A DNA stretch of 64,000 bases, taken from assembly GCA_907163375.1 (NCBI GenBank), contig CAJQUW010006345.1:248001-312000 (forward strand). The letters are read 5' to 3'. This document shows, one piece after another, positions 1 through 12,700 of this stretch; positions within the stretch are counted from its first letter, which is position 1, and each line of letters starts with the position of its first letter. The position numbers and the translations under genes are program-made. This stretch comes from Prostheceraeus crozeri (taxonomy: Eukaryota; Platyhelminthes; Polycladida; Euryleptidae). Below the pieces are notes generated by a model that was not told the origin of the DNA, did no database searches, and was given only the letters and a program-made list of their open reading frames with translations.

Positions 1-1
1 T

Positions 2-220
2 AATGTTATCTGGCGAGCCTACAACGGCCTCGTAATGTGTCATTTGAATTTTTGCTGGCCAGTGATATGTGATTTGCCTATGAAATACTTCGCTAAGATC
101 GAACGAATTGATCGCCTTGCCGCCAGATGGGCCAATATCGAAAATGTTCTTCCTCTGAGGAATAGACTGGACGAATCGTCATCGACATTCCTTTACTTCC
201 TTTACGCGTTAATCAAATAA
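2..220 (+). pseudogene. LINE ORF2 C-terminal fragment
   Basis: The frame is open from base 2 to a stop at 218-220. It reads NVIWRAYNGLVMCHLNFCWP, then about 20 residues later IERIDRLAARWA. This resembles the region after the reverse-transcriptase domain of CR1/L2/I-type LINE proteins (pattern 'L..S.L.YC.PV..D.P...F.KIERIDR.A.RW'). A short AT-rich 3' UTR and an (ATT)n tail follow directly, as expected at the 3' end of such a LINE. The 5' part lies outside the window, so completeness cannot be judged. Family assignment is from motif memory only. Confidence 0.5.
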
Positions 221-283
221 GATTTTCACTTGTTGCGAGTTTGTTTTCTGTCAAATACCGCTATGTAGTATTTGAAATATAGC

Positions 284-309
284 ATTATTATTATTATTAT
301 TATTATTAT
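284..309 (+). repeat. (ATT)n microsatellite, LINE tail
   Basis: About 8.7 perfect copies of ATT. The tract ends the LINE-like 3' UTR that begins at 221, so it most likely marks the 3' terminus of that retrotransposed copy. Confidence 0.85.
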
Positions 310-837
310 CCACGGTTCCAGTGATTATGCAAAATTGAATTAATTTCAGTCTTAGACAAATTCAACTCAACATAACCTTTGCATTTCATTAAGTCGTAAT
401 CATACTGAGTCATGTAGACTGTCTGCAGCAAATAGATTGCGATGACTTTCCCAAGATTAGCTGCATAAACAACACTCATAATGGATGAATTCAATTCCTA
501 AAAGTAACTACAGCAATGGTATATGAGACTAGAAAACAATGCAATACTCACTTTTATTAGCTTTCCAAAAAATTCCAATGACATAGAAACACAGTTAAAA
601 ATGAATTAAGACAAGGATCGAGCCCTGTCACTTTTAAATCATCCCCAAAGGGCGACCAGTATGATAGAAGAAGCATCAACTGGGTGCAAACATTTAGTCT
701 TCATTGTGATCAGTTGACAATGTAGATGAACTGATAGAATCATTTCTTGCAGTCTTTCTTTACCAAGGTTATCAGGGTTACAGTGCAACAAGTAATCTCC
801 CTAAAAACAAGCATCATTGCTGTCTTGAACATCAAAA

Positions 838-1044
838 TTAAAAAGCTAAGGCATCACCGCAACTGCTTGTTGATTGTCTGAAGCTTGAAGGCCAAAGACT
901 ATGGATATTCCAACCCTTTGATGACGACTGCGGAAGCTGACAGCGATTGAAACTGCAAAACGCTGGAGTCCACTCCTGACTCAGTAAAAGGAAATCAAAA
1001 TCCACTCGAGTTTTTTTTATGGAACTCAGTGGATTTCCAAGCAT
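838..1044 (-). pseudogene. RNase T2-like fragment (CAS-I region)
   Basis: The minus-strand frame contains VDFDFLLLSQEWTPAFC followed after about 19 residues by WNIHSLWPSSF. This is the layout of the first active-site block of RNase T2 enzymes (…L..QWP..FC…C…W.IHGLWP), including the catalytic His of the IHxLWP motif. The Gly of IHGLWP is Ser here. RNase T2 enzymes are secreted or lysosomal acid ribonucleases. The frame stops soon after the motif. The second active-site block (roughly 'KHGTC') is not visible downstream, so this is either one exon of a gene whose other exons I cannot find, or a relic. A related sequence lies in inverted orientation at 1166-1260. Confidence 0.55.
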
Positions 1045-1165
1045 GTAAAGGAGTAAATTTAAGGTGATAAGAGAGCATTCAGTATAACTTTAGACAGTTA
1101 ATTAGTCTCTTTTGGGTGAAGTGACGATCTTTCTTCTCATCTTAGATCTACTCACTTACATTCTT

Positions 1166-1260
1166 GGAAATACTCAGGCGGATTTCCGTTTCCTGTTATT
1201 GAGTCAGGAGTGGCCTCCAGCGTTTTGCAATCACAATCGTTGTTGGTCTCTAATCCCTGT
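1166..1260 (+). pseudogene. second RNase T2-like fragment, inverted copy
   Basis: The plus strand from about 1182 encodes ADFRFLLLSQEWPPAFCNHN, closely matching the minus-strand fragment at about 945-1010. The nucleotide match also covers some upstream sequence (TTGGAAAT…ACT). After the first 23 or so codons the two copies diverge, and this copy stops in SLIPVAF without reaching an IHxLWP motif. An AG precedes the homologous block, so it could be an exon remnant. The pair forms an inverted duplication with about 170 bp between the arms. Confidence 0.5.
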
Positions 1261-2153
1261 GGCATTCTAACTTTTGACAATAACAAGCCATAATAGGAGG
1301 AGATCCGTTTGACTTCAACAAAATAGCTCCTGTTAGATCAATGTTTCAAAGGAATTGAGTGAATTGCAAAGATAAAGATAATCCGACTACGTTTTCGGTC
1401 ACATGAATGTTTGTTGATTGATAAAAAAACAAATTTGTAGGATGCTCTGGCAATTTTAGAAATGAATCAGATTTGATTTGCTGACGATCCATACAGTTCC
1501 TTATTCTCTTCTTCCACCAAGTTATATGAATGTTTGAAATATTAAGTTTACTAGTAGAGCTGTAATTCAGTGATTCAATAATATTTCAAATGTCGCAATG
1601 TGAAGTCGGACCTTTACATTTTATGACTCTGCCTCCTAGTATGGCATCTAATAATATTCATATTTCAGATAAAATCGTTGATTGCTTCACAAGCAAGTTA
1701 AAGTGGGACTCCAATTTTCGAAACGTATTGAGGAAATGCAACCATAGACTTTCGCGTTCGACTTTTGAAACCCACGCTTTTCTTGCTCTAATTTATATTA
1801 TCTTTGTGAACCTCTTTACGTGATTGTTTTTTCGAAATTTAAATGGATGTCTTAAAACTTCGAATATAGATTCAGAAACCACGTTATTAACTTTAAGCAA
1901 CTGGTCTTCAATTCTCGAGCATGTACGTTCAAAATGTTGAATTTCTTGAACATTATAAGAAGGCATTCAGTATTTCCAATTCACATAGACTCAATTTTTA
2001 CTTTTCTCCAATTACAATTAATTACAGAATCACTATCATGCTTTTGATACTTCAAGAACCATTTCATAATGTGCATGTATTGATTATCAGTCGATGAATA
2101 AACGCTTTCTTGTTTTGCCTTCATTGTCGTGCAAGTGTCTCGATTCCTAATAT

Positions 2154-2566
2154 CAGGGTGACCGCACGGCTCCGAAAATAAAATTCGGTTTCATTTTTGG
2201 TGCCAAAGATTTCCAAGTTAGTAGTACAGAATATACACTGGCACAATTCACAGTCAATTTTTCACTCGCTAACCAATGCTGATGTGTAATATTAGGAAAG
2301 TGTAGCGAAAATTTAAAGGTGTGCGAAAAACAGAAATAGTCCAATGATGAAAATTTCATGAGAAACATATTTTCTCAAATGATGAAAAATCGCTAGTTGC
2401 AAGAACCGAAATAAAACTATTTTAAAAAATATATGCGATAATGTACAAGATGCGTAAAACATGACATTTCAAAATTAGAGTATAATTCGGGTAAATTTCC
2501 CGAAAATTTCGTATTTCGAATATAATTGCCGAAATTTTCATAATTCGGGTATGTCCGGCCACCCTG
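2154..2566. mobile_element. possible MITE with CAGGGTG termini
   Basis: The left end starts CAGGGTGACCGCAC and the right end, read on the minus strand, starts CAGGGTGGCCGGAC. The interior is AT-rich, with several short inverted 'attcgg' motifs and no credible coding frame. Ends of the form CAGGG(T)G are common in hAT-type elements. I do not find a clean 8-bp target duplication; only 'aatat' is shared by the flanks. Superfamily is therefore uncertain. Confidence 0.4.
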
Positions 2567-2721
2567 CAATATTCATCCCCATGTGTTATTCATAATTTGC
2601 ATGTGGAAATGTATTACATGTACTTTATTTGACTTATTCATTAAATGATATACACAGACATGCAGTTGTAGCCTTATATGCCCCGATAGATGCCGCACTG
2701 ATTGATAGATGGAACAGTAGA

Positions 2722-2823
2722 TTAATATTTGGCATTTTTGCAAACTCGCCCTAACATGTCATCCATGGTACGTACAAAGCGATGGTTGACTTTGGCCAGG
2801 CGGTTCATTTCTCTCAGTTCGAC
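2722..2823 (-). CDS. putative terminal coding exon, unknown gene
   Basis: On the minus strand a 3' splice site (ctactttcag) is followed by an open frame beginning VELREMNRLAKVNHRFVRTM and ending in KNAKY and a TAA at 2724-2722. The local base composition is richer in G+C than the surroundings. An AATAAA (plus-strand tttatt, 2624-2629) lies about 95 nt downstream of the stop, giving a plausible short 3' UTR. I do not recognise the protein. It does not resemble the C-terminal tubby domain expected at the end of TULP4, so it is probably another gene, or a chance open frame. Confidence 0.3.
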   Translation of the reverse strand, partial: VELREMNRLAKVNHRFVRTMDDMLGRVCKNAKY

Positions 2824-3188
2824 CTGAAAGTAGGACAAATCCATCCTAAAATTAGGGGAAACCAACCATTATCTCTACCGTGATAAAGTCAAGTTCTGTT
2901 TTGAATTTACACACTGAAAATAGCACGGTCATTGCCAATTTCTTTCTTTTTGAATATGGATAACTTCATCTAGCACTGATATACTTTCGCTATGACACTG
3001 AAGACAACGAGTTGATTTTCTAGGACAAAATAACCCTAAAACTGCTTCAATGCTATCAATTTCGAAAACGCGCAATCCAATCATATCTTGATTCAAAACA
3101 ACGAAAAATAATATTAGAAATATTTCACACGAGTACCTTCGTTATGCATAATCATAAAATCGTCTCATAATCACAAAAGATTAAGGTG

Positions 3189-3464
3189 TCAGCTCGCTTG
3201 AGGCAAGAGAAAGGAAATGTCATCAGACTTGAGTAATTTAGGGCCTACATTCTTTAACAGATACCGACGCTGCGTTTCGCCATATAGGGACAGTACAGCG
3301 ACGAAAGGCCCAAACTGGCTTACAACATCTAGAATGGCTGGACAAGCTGAAGATCTGCATGACAGGCAAGGCATTTCGTTCTTAAGTTGCTCAAGTCTGC
3401 AAAAGTATCTCTGCTGCCTTTTGTGATTAGTTTTTACTAAGATTTTAACCACATGCACCGACAA
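3189..3464 (-). other. unassigned open segment
   Basis: The minus strand is open for 91 codons, and a possible acceptor (tacttttgcag) near 3400 precedes LEQLKNEMPCLSCRSSACPA. Base composition rises in G+C here, and both strands are open over 3217-3426. I recognise no domain. It could be a small exon or part of an old repeat. Confidence 0.15.
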
Positions 3465-5808
3465 TAAAAGTATATAATGGACAATTAAGACACTTAAGTA
3501 ATTTGCATGTTCACATGGACCAACGAGACAGTGCAGACAATCAACTAGATTGCCATCAAAAAGAGATTGAGCAGATAGAATGACGACGGTAAATGACGAA
3601 ACTCTAAAGAAATTCAGAAAGAGAAACAGCGCGAATTATGCATGTGAACTGACAGTCATAGTATTCAGCTCAATTTTTCTGTTTTCAATTTACCAATCAG
3701 TTCATATTTATGGGTAGCCACGTATGCACAATTTATCGGCAAACCCTTTGTTCCACCTAAACTAACTGAAAATGTTAACTTAGTACAAGGGAATCACACT
3801 TTTGGAGCAAAAAAATGACACGAAAAATAATGAAAAAATGACACCATGAGCTTAGAAAGTGTTCACCTAAGCACAAGAACTCTAGAAAACTCCCAAACGG
3901 AATTACATTTATTTCTGACTTTTCTCCTGCCTTTGCTTCGTTCTCAAATTGAGCCAAAAGTGAATTATGCTATAGAATCATTATCATCAAAGAGAAGTCT
4001 TCTATTTGTGAGGATAATAAAACTTTCACTAAGAATGAACCAAAGAATTTCAAGCAGAATGACTTTTGTTAGTAAGGATGAATTTCATTATCACATCGTG
4101 ATTCAAATCTTCGATTTCCAGTCATAAAATAGATGTAGTCCATCGAGAAAAATAATGTCGTGACATCTTGAGTGGCAACGTCAAATTTAATAAAGTACTG
4201 AATTTATTGCTTCTGCAGAGTGTGGTAATTGAATTCTTATCGTTTCATCAATTTTATCGACTCAAATCAAACCTTGTGCTCTTGCTCAAATTAGAATGTA
4301 TTAGGAAATCGACACAGAAACTGCCTGGGAGTTGTTGTTCATTATCGTCAAATGGAGCAATTCTGAAAGCTGTTGCACTAAATTGAGCAACGCTTCCATC
4401 GAATGTTATTCGTGAAAGATCTAATATGCGTCAATTTTAATATACTTCAATTCATTTTCAGGGCATAATTTCGATTATATTCGATTAGCTTTCAGGGAAA
4501 TGCGCCTAAAGCAAAATCGAGTGTAAATAGGAATTACATGTGTAGGTCACAAAACTAGACTTTAGAGTAAAATTGCAAATGATACGTGTATTGCACAATT
4601 TCATTATTTATAATATCCATTTCGATGGACTAGCAGCCTTCTACGTTAACCACTATGATAGTATTATTCGTCATTATAACACTACAGCATCATTTTGTTA
4701 CTGATATATAAGGATTATTAAGTCAATCTTCCATTTGAAAAATTGACTGAGGACAGCCGTTATCATTCAAATGCTCATACATCTGCATCAGCTGATATTA
4801 GAGCCTTTTGTGACCCTGGTACTCAAGTATGTGACATTCGACCAGGTTCGCGTACGAATCACTGACGTATGCACTTTAAACGGATACACTTCAATATTCG
4901 GTGCGCAGGTCTCCGATTCGCATCAAAGCGGATTAACAGAAACTGAAAAAAACGGGAAGCATTCCTCCACTGGTTTTCATGATGATTTCGAGCAATGACT
5001 CATTCAGTAATTGTACTAAATATAGTTGTTGTTTTTTTACCATTTTAGCTGGCGGAGCACCGATTAGAAAGATCGATGCATCGGTTGAAGATTAAATCTG
5101 ACACATTAAGTGAAATCAGCGCTATTTGTTATCATATTCCGATATAATGCTTCAAACATGTGACATAGATGCGAAGTGTTGTTTCATAATACGAGAATCA
5201 GGCGCTTTACTCAAGAGTAGGCTACTTAATATAGAGAATGCTACAGTCAAGAGCATCGAGCCAATATAAAAAAACGATAGATGCATTATTGTTATGACAT
5301 TCATGACAAGGTTATAAATATCACAATCAAATTGAAGTATCAATATCAAGTGCATTTTTAGAAGACACATGGTCTTATTATCGCAATAATCTTGTATGAG
5401 AGAATTTAGATTACAATTCCATTTCAGATTTAGTATTTCATTGGTTTGATCTATTGCTCAGTTTACAATATCTACGATATGAATTTCAATAGTCACATCC
5501 TAGCGATAGGATCCATGCTATGATTTACGTAGATTGGACAGCGCCATTGAGTTAGTATTATCAGTATTCAATTGCGAGTAGCGAAATTACTATCCGGTGC
5601 TTCTCTCGTAATTCAAGTAAATCAGCTTTTAATTGGTTTGCTATTATTATTATGAAAACGACTTTATACTGACGTTATGCAAATACCCCTTCGACCAGAA
5701 GTGTTACAAATATGACTGTTATGCGATACATTGTGAACCCGATCTCAGGACAGGTATCAGAAGATGATCGTATGACACAGCTAAGGCAGAAATGAAAGTC
5801 TCTCTTAC
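3465..5808. other. no recognisable gene
   Basis: AT-rich sequence downstream of the 5809-5937 exon. A 75-codon frame at 4771-4998 (plus) has slightly raised G+C but no recognisable motif or splice context. I could not find the next TULP4 exon here; it may lie left of the window. Confidence 0.4.
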
Positions 5809-5937
5809 CTGCAGGGATCGGTCATTAATGAGATCAACATTCCAACGACCTTGACTTTTCTGATAAACAAAAATTGCTCCTAAGACGGAACAGGTGGCCA
5901 GTTTTCTGTGCAACACATTCCATGACACGAGATGAAC
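5809..5937 (-). CDS. TULP4: TULP4 orthologue, second coding exon (WD40 region)
   Basis: A 129-nt minus-strand exon with a 3' splice site (ttggtattacag) and a 5' splice site (CTGCAG/gtaagag). It encodes 43 residues, beginning VHLVSWNVLHRKLATCSVLG and including IFVYQKSQGRWNVDLINDR. This matches from memory the TULP4 WD40 block 'vrWNEPYQKLATCD.DGGIFVWIQYEGRWSVELVNDRG'. The paralogous IFT121/WDR35 block (…GSWYEEMINNR) fits less well. The exon is phase 0 at both ends and continues in frame from the exon at 40836-41112. TULP4 proteins carry N-terminal WD40 repeats and a C-terminal tubby domain, and are thought to act as ubiquitin-ligase adaptors. Here the usual D.DGG and VW residues are replaced by SVLGA and VY, so the blade is divergent. 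Confidence 0.75.
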
Positions 5938-8900
5938 CTGTAATACCAAGAAAAACATTTACCGAAGATATCCAGCCCTGACAATCAAATCATCACTTCA
6001 ATGAAGGAAAGATAAGGAGATTTGTCACCAACTGTCATTTAGATCCACAGGTTCATGACTGATAATTGCAAAATTGGATTACAATTCCGATAACTATTCA
6101 TGGGTATTCACATCATTTGAAGTTATCCATATGTCGATACATTTAATCTCGATTACATGCAAGAAAGTCGTATCCCTCTGTGCTTCCGAATATGCTTTTA
6201 AGGGTTTATTTATCTCTTTGATACTACATTTTGTGGCGTAGTTGAGGTTGCATTAGGAGCAATAGGGACGAGACACTGTCTTTCCTTGGTAATTTATCAT
6301 CGTCTCACTTGTGTGGTAAGGAGAAATGTTCTTATAAAATACATTTCTTAAGCTAGAAATATAAGTGAACAGTTAATGAAGTTATCGATGTTGAAACGAC
6401 ATCCTTGAAACGACATACAGCGCGAAGGCAACGATTTTAACAATTATCTTCAAATTACTTCAACAAATTATCACATTTCTGCAACAACTCAGGAAAAGAT
6501 TTTAAGCAATTATCGATTATCTGATGATGCACATGAGAATGTGAGAAATTATAACATTAATTTCTTATCACAGTTTTTCTCATAAGAATAACGAGCGCAT
6601 ACTGAATGAGTACGATAAAATGAGTGCACATAGAAATATCAGTATTAGTAATTATGACAATATATTGATTGCATTATGACTTTTCTCTAAATTTCTTATT
6701 TAGGATTTTCACCTCATATTCTATAAATATTTTCACTTTCAATGACTCAATGTAATTTCATTCACATATGAACATCTGCAAGGCGATGTCTTTCAATTGT
6801 CCACATATGACCTCAAGAAAATGAGTTCATGTCAGGAAAAAGAAGTAGGGAGTGTTCATTAAGAAATATCCGCTTTCATCTTTCCGCATTCTATCAAACT
6901 ATGATTTTTACCACAAAAGAAAGTATCTTGATGATGAAAAGTATAACATTTTTTTGTGCAGTTGCTAACCCAGCATAAGTCACACCACGCGATATTAATA
7001 ATACATGCACCTGCAAGTAGGCTTAAAAATCACAACGGAGACTAACTTCCTATTTGCAAGAAAGTAAACCGGGAAGAGTCAGCCAAAAACCTGAGTTAAT
7101 CATGTCGCTATTCAATTTGTCTACTTAGATAAGCATACATTAATGCATATTAACATGCTAGCAGGTCTGGTTATTCATGTGGAGTGGAACCAGACTTGGA
7201 GCAAATGCTTTTGTAATTGTTTATATTACAATCGTATGTGCAATATACGTATAATCATATACTTCTCGGAAATTGTGACGCTTTTTGTGAAAAATACAAA
7301 ACTGAAATTTCTTGCTTTTTCTTTAATTTCTTTCACTAAAACAATCATCTTCCATGATTTCAATGGACAGACTTTGTATTTGAAATGTATTTTGATACTC
7401 TCTTCGGGTGATTGCAGTTGTGTTTAAACACTTTGAAAGATGCATTTGTATTTCACCTATTAACTCTATTAATGGGTGAATAGAAGGTGAATTATAGTAT
7501 TCTATTAAGGCTTCCGCAAAGCGAAATTCGTTTACATAAAAAGCAAAGAATTGTAATCAATCGGTCAACTTTTCTACCAAGCACCTTCTATAGAAAACAA
7601 GGGCTCAAAAAAAGAACGAACGTATGATTGGGTATACATAATATGCACAGCAGAGTTAATTCCAGATGCATGTCTTTATACGACGATTTTCGTTTACATC
7701 GGCGGAATTTCATCAATGCGTTGAAACATGAGTTGGATTCAGTATTTGCTTGCTAGAAATTGGCATCGAGACATCCAAGTCTTTATCCACATGAGAATAT
7801 TTCAAATCAATGTCCGCTTCATTTTTTAACCTCCACTTTCCTTATCAGGGCTTATCCACAAAAGAAGGGACATACAAGCAAAAAACTTTAATATTATAAT
7901 TCAATTATGATTTGAGATTTTCATGGTCACTTCAACCGGTAACAAGTAAATCTTGGTGAGTGACAGGGTCCTAGCGATGTGTGATGGTGTCAACTGTACC
8001 GAGATGAAGCTACAAATTTCAGCAATGCACAACATGAATATGATGGTAGATGATATGGAGAAAGCAGGAAAATATTTTAGCTGGCCGCTGCAGCTCGACA
8101 AAATCTACTTTACATGTATCATGAGAAATATCAACTCTTTCAGAGTCGGATATAGAGCAACTATTTGTTTAATTACATGATAGCATGTAATTAATATGCA
8201 AATCTTCCAAATTTCATTAGTTCTACTGGATTTTATGATAATTTTATGATTTTAATATTATTATTTTATGATTTATTATGATTATATTATGATTTTATCA
8301 GCAGGCCCTCCCGGCAACTAATTCAACATCATCTCTTCCTTTTTTGTGTTGCGTGGGCAGGAATGATTTGTTATGACGCATGCTATGTACAGCGCCGGTT
8401 TTTCAGTGTCGTTTTGATACCTATTTATGTTTTTCTTCAGGAATGATAGCGTCTTCTCACGAAATTTCATTTTAATTGCAAACTTACAGCGGTGAGCAAA
8501 TTACAAATATTGAATATGATTTTACCATAACAACATTAAATGGTCTGTCACTAATGTACACGTATGTCAATATTTGATGATAACATCAAAGCTAGATTAA
8601 TAAATCAGTTTGATGATAAAAGATTGACTTCTGATAATAGGCAGCTGAAGCTAGTCAACTTGTTTCAAGAGATGATGGATTTCAACATAGCAAAATAGAG
8701 TCTATTGTTGTCATAATACTCCTATTAATTACTCAGATTGCCTACGCGACCTGACGCATTGGGATCCTCAATGAGTAGAAATGACGCACATAAATTCCTA
8801 CTACGCACGTGAGCTTCAACGAGACAGTGATATTGAGGACGTCAACGTGTGGGATGAATGTTTTGTTACGTCCTCCTTCTTGGTCACATTATCTGAATTC

Positions 8901-9730
8901 GATTGATCATGCCTTCGTTATTTAATCTTAATTGAAATGTAGGGTAGAACATGTGAGAAATTCCAGAGAAAATAAGAGAGTGAGAGAGACAAGAAGCGAT
9001 AATATGAACATGAATTCATCAACGATCAGCCTTCCTTTTTTGTAACAAATATTCCATAGATGACATCTCAAAAATGATTAGGAAGATTTTGATATCGAAT
9101 TGGCAATAATCATAATTTACAAATAATTGACAATGAATCAGCGTTGCCATCGGGCCTCGAGACCCCATCCGTGCAGGCAGGGGATCGATACAGGGCAGTA
9201 GAAATGAAGGTCTAAAATCAAACCAATGATATACTAGGAAATTGTATCGGTGAGGAATTACTTTTGGGAACATGTTCGTTGTTCCTGGAAACTACTAAGC
9301 AGTAGATTGGCATAATTAGTTTCATGGAAAATGTTCACGAAAGGAAAGTTTCTGTTGCTAGAGGCTTGTTTCTAGACTGGTCTAACTTTTATGAATATCC
9401 AATATTCTTGACAGTGCTTAAATATATCGTATTATTGCAAGGGAATTTTAACGACATTTCCGATTTTTATACCAATATTTGATTTTTAATACACTGATCA
9501 AATTGTACATCAAATATCAAAACTGCTAAAAGTAAATGTTATAGAAATAATAAGAAATTTTGTTTCAGCAGTAACAATTTCTACGGATAAATTCTTATTA
9601 TAAAAATGTCAGTATGCAAATTACCTCGTATGCAAGATAAATTCCACACGCTCTAGAATATTCATGTGTCAAATAAGATCTCCATGTTAAGTTATGAATA
9701 ATAAAACGTCGATAACTGTAATACTCTGTA
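5938..9730. other. intronic DNA, nothing recognised
   Basis: AT-rich sequence without a credible gene or clear transposon ends. A low-complexity run of 'attttatgatt'-like words lies at about 8228-8298. Small overlapping open frames on both strands near 7900-8180 show no known motif. Confidence 0.4.
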
Positions 9731-12700
9731 CATGGACTTCTATAATATAGCATCTGGACAGAAATCTGATCAGATATCATTGACCCTTCTATACGAAACA
9801 TAGAAGTAGATAATAGTACACTAGAATGGAAGTTTGATATCTTCACTACATACAATGATGGCACATGGAAAAATCTATGGTTTGTAGATCAGATTCGATC
9901 TAAAACATTATATCATAGTCAAACTATTTGCCAAGTTGGTTGTGAAAGTTGTTGACATCAAATTGCAGGATTTTCATGAAGAGAATTTTAAGTGAGATGG
10001 TGGCATTGTTTTATGTAAAATAGCCTACTATTCCATGGATCAATATACTGCATCTATTTGTACCAGTCATTGACAACTATTTTCCAATTTTTCAACACTG
10101 GAATATGAATTGAAATTTGGTTGACAGAGTCATTATCGAAAGTAGTCGGTGTACTGGTTGTAAGAACATCTGAAGAATTCAAAGATAAAAATTCTAATTA
10201 TTGGATAATTTCTCCTTCAAGCGGTCAAGAAACCTAGCACTTTTCTTGAATAAACACATCGAACGCTTCTTTAGCGACAGTCATTTATCAGATACATGAA
10301 ATGTCGCTGGAACTTTTCAATTAATCACTAAATGACTTATGTAATATAGTGTGATGATATTTTGGAGGCTCATATTCGAAAGCATGCAAAGGTATTGAAA
10401 ATTGTTCAAATATATTGAACAGGGGAACCCTTCAAAGTAAAATGAATACTGTAAGATTTCTTGACCTCTGATTTCAAGCTGGAGCAATGCATGCTCTGTA
10501 AATCGACATTACAAGTTGCACATGTGTCTAATTATACTCTTGATAGATTATAGGAGCGATATTTCAAAATGATGAACGTACAGAACGTTTTAAAGGATTT
10601 CCTTCTTTGTCATCCTGTCGCCGCAGTATTTCGTAAATTCATTATTGCTTTTGTGTACATGATCTTCAGATAAAGGGCAACAATCCAGATCACAAATTGA
10701 ATTGATAATTTAAAATGCCAACCAGAAAACAAGAAAGCCATCTCGCAAAATCTGCTTTTTGCCCCAACTCAGTTCCCCCGGAGTGTGCCATAATTTTCAT
10801 GCAATTTCCATTCTAGGACTTTCTATGGTATTGTTAATTTCTATGATACGAAATGAGGCTGACTATTTGAATCGATATCGCTCATTCAGAAACCAAATTT
10901 AAATGCATATTGGTTGCATTGTTGTCATTCTCACTCTGCGTACGTTGTTTGTGAAGACAGCACAAAAATGCCTAACAAGTGCTCCGCTTTCGGGTGTAAG
11001 AACGGCTATGACAGTAAATCCAAAGACTCATCTATTACATTTCATTGTTTCCCGTTAAAAAACAAAGTGCTGTTAGATCAATGGATGAAGAACAATCCAC
11101 GAAGTAATTTTACACCGAGCATTAACTCAAGACTATGGTCTATTCATTTTACTCCATCTGATTTTGTTAACGAGCATCAAGACACGAATAATAGTCGTCC
11201 ACATAATAGTCCTCTTCAAAAAAGACGGTTGAAGTGCGATGCCGTGCCTTCGATATTTCCTAATGATCCTGCATATTTTTCAAAATCGCCATCGTTTCGT
11301 CGTTCAACTCCAGCAACTTCTTATGATCGACATTTACGTGAGACTGCTCAGCTTCTGAAAATGGAGGAATCTCTTCACAGAGAAGACAACATTTCCGAAA
11401 TTTCACTCCATGAAATCAATCAACGACTGAAAACCTCACACCTACCGTCAGGATTCCTGCATGCCATTATTGACGATTATTTATTGATCTATATAATAGA
11501 TTTGAATTATGACGTGCCGCGCATAACATGCTCTATAACAGTTTCCACCGATCTTGAGGTTTCCATGACATATAACGGCGATGAAGTTTCTGCGACTCAT
11601 TACCGTGATATTGTAGATGGCAAATTAACCACACTCTCACAAATTCAGAATTTGATGGCCAGAGTAAAATCATTCGAGGAGTCTGAATCAATTTCGGAAC
11701 ACAACCTCCAAGTTGCCATTGAAAAGCTGTCTTCGTTTGTCACCTCTGAGCCAGAATCATCAAACATCGGTAAATACTGCTTTATTCTGGAGCAATTGAA
11801 ACTAATTGATAGCAGCAAATACAAACGTGTTTATTCCCCTGAACTTATCTTATTTTCCTATTTGATCTTCGTAAACAGTCCATCCACGTATCGATTGATT
11901 TTGGATGAAGGTTTGCTATGTATCCCTTCAATCACAACTTTAAAGAAGATAACACGGCATCTCAATTATTCCAGTGACAAAAACAACGTCAGTTACTTGA
12001 AATTGAGACAATCAAAACTCAGTCAACTCGAGCGGAATTGCGTGTTGATGATTGATGAAATCTATATAGCAAAGCGTGTGGAGTACAGTGGAGGAAAAAT
12101 CCATGGTATGACTGATGATCGCAAAGTTGCATCTACTTTACTGTGTTACATGGTTCGATCACTAGCAAGTAGCTACAAGGATGTCGTGGCCATTTATCCC
12201 ATATCAAATTTGACTGCTTCAAAGCAAAAGGTTACGTACAACGAGGTGATGGAACTCTTACACTCGATCTCTTTGAAAATTGTTGCTATTTCCGCGGATA
12301 ATGCTTCATGTAATCGCAAATTTTACATTGATCTCTGTGACGGAAATTTATCTTCGAGTATTGTCAATCCTCTCACTCAACAGCCCATCTTTCTGCTGTT
12401 TGATCCAGTGCATAATCTGAAAAATGTGTACAATAATTTCCAAGTCCGAAAAATATTCAAATGTCCGCCTCATCCTCCCCTTGCTCCATCTGGAATTATT
12501 GCGAACTTTCATCACATCGCCGAATTGCACTCACATGAATCTTCAAAATCACTGAGGAAAGCTCACAAATTGACTCCATCAGTTATTTCTCCAAAGACAA
12601 TCCAGAAGTCATCTGTTAAACCAGCTGTGGCTGTGTTTCATGAATCAACGCGTGACGCTTTAAAATTCTTTTCCAATCATGAGGGAAAGAATTGGTCCGG

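Noticed and set aside
4771-4998. A 75-codon plus-strand frame as a gene
   Set aside because: No recognisable motif, no splice or start context, and length is within chance for this composition.
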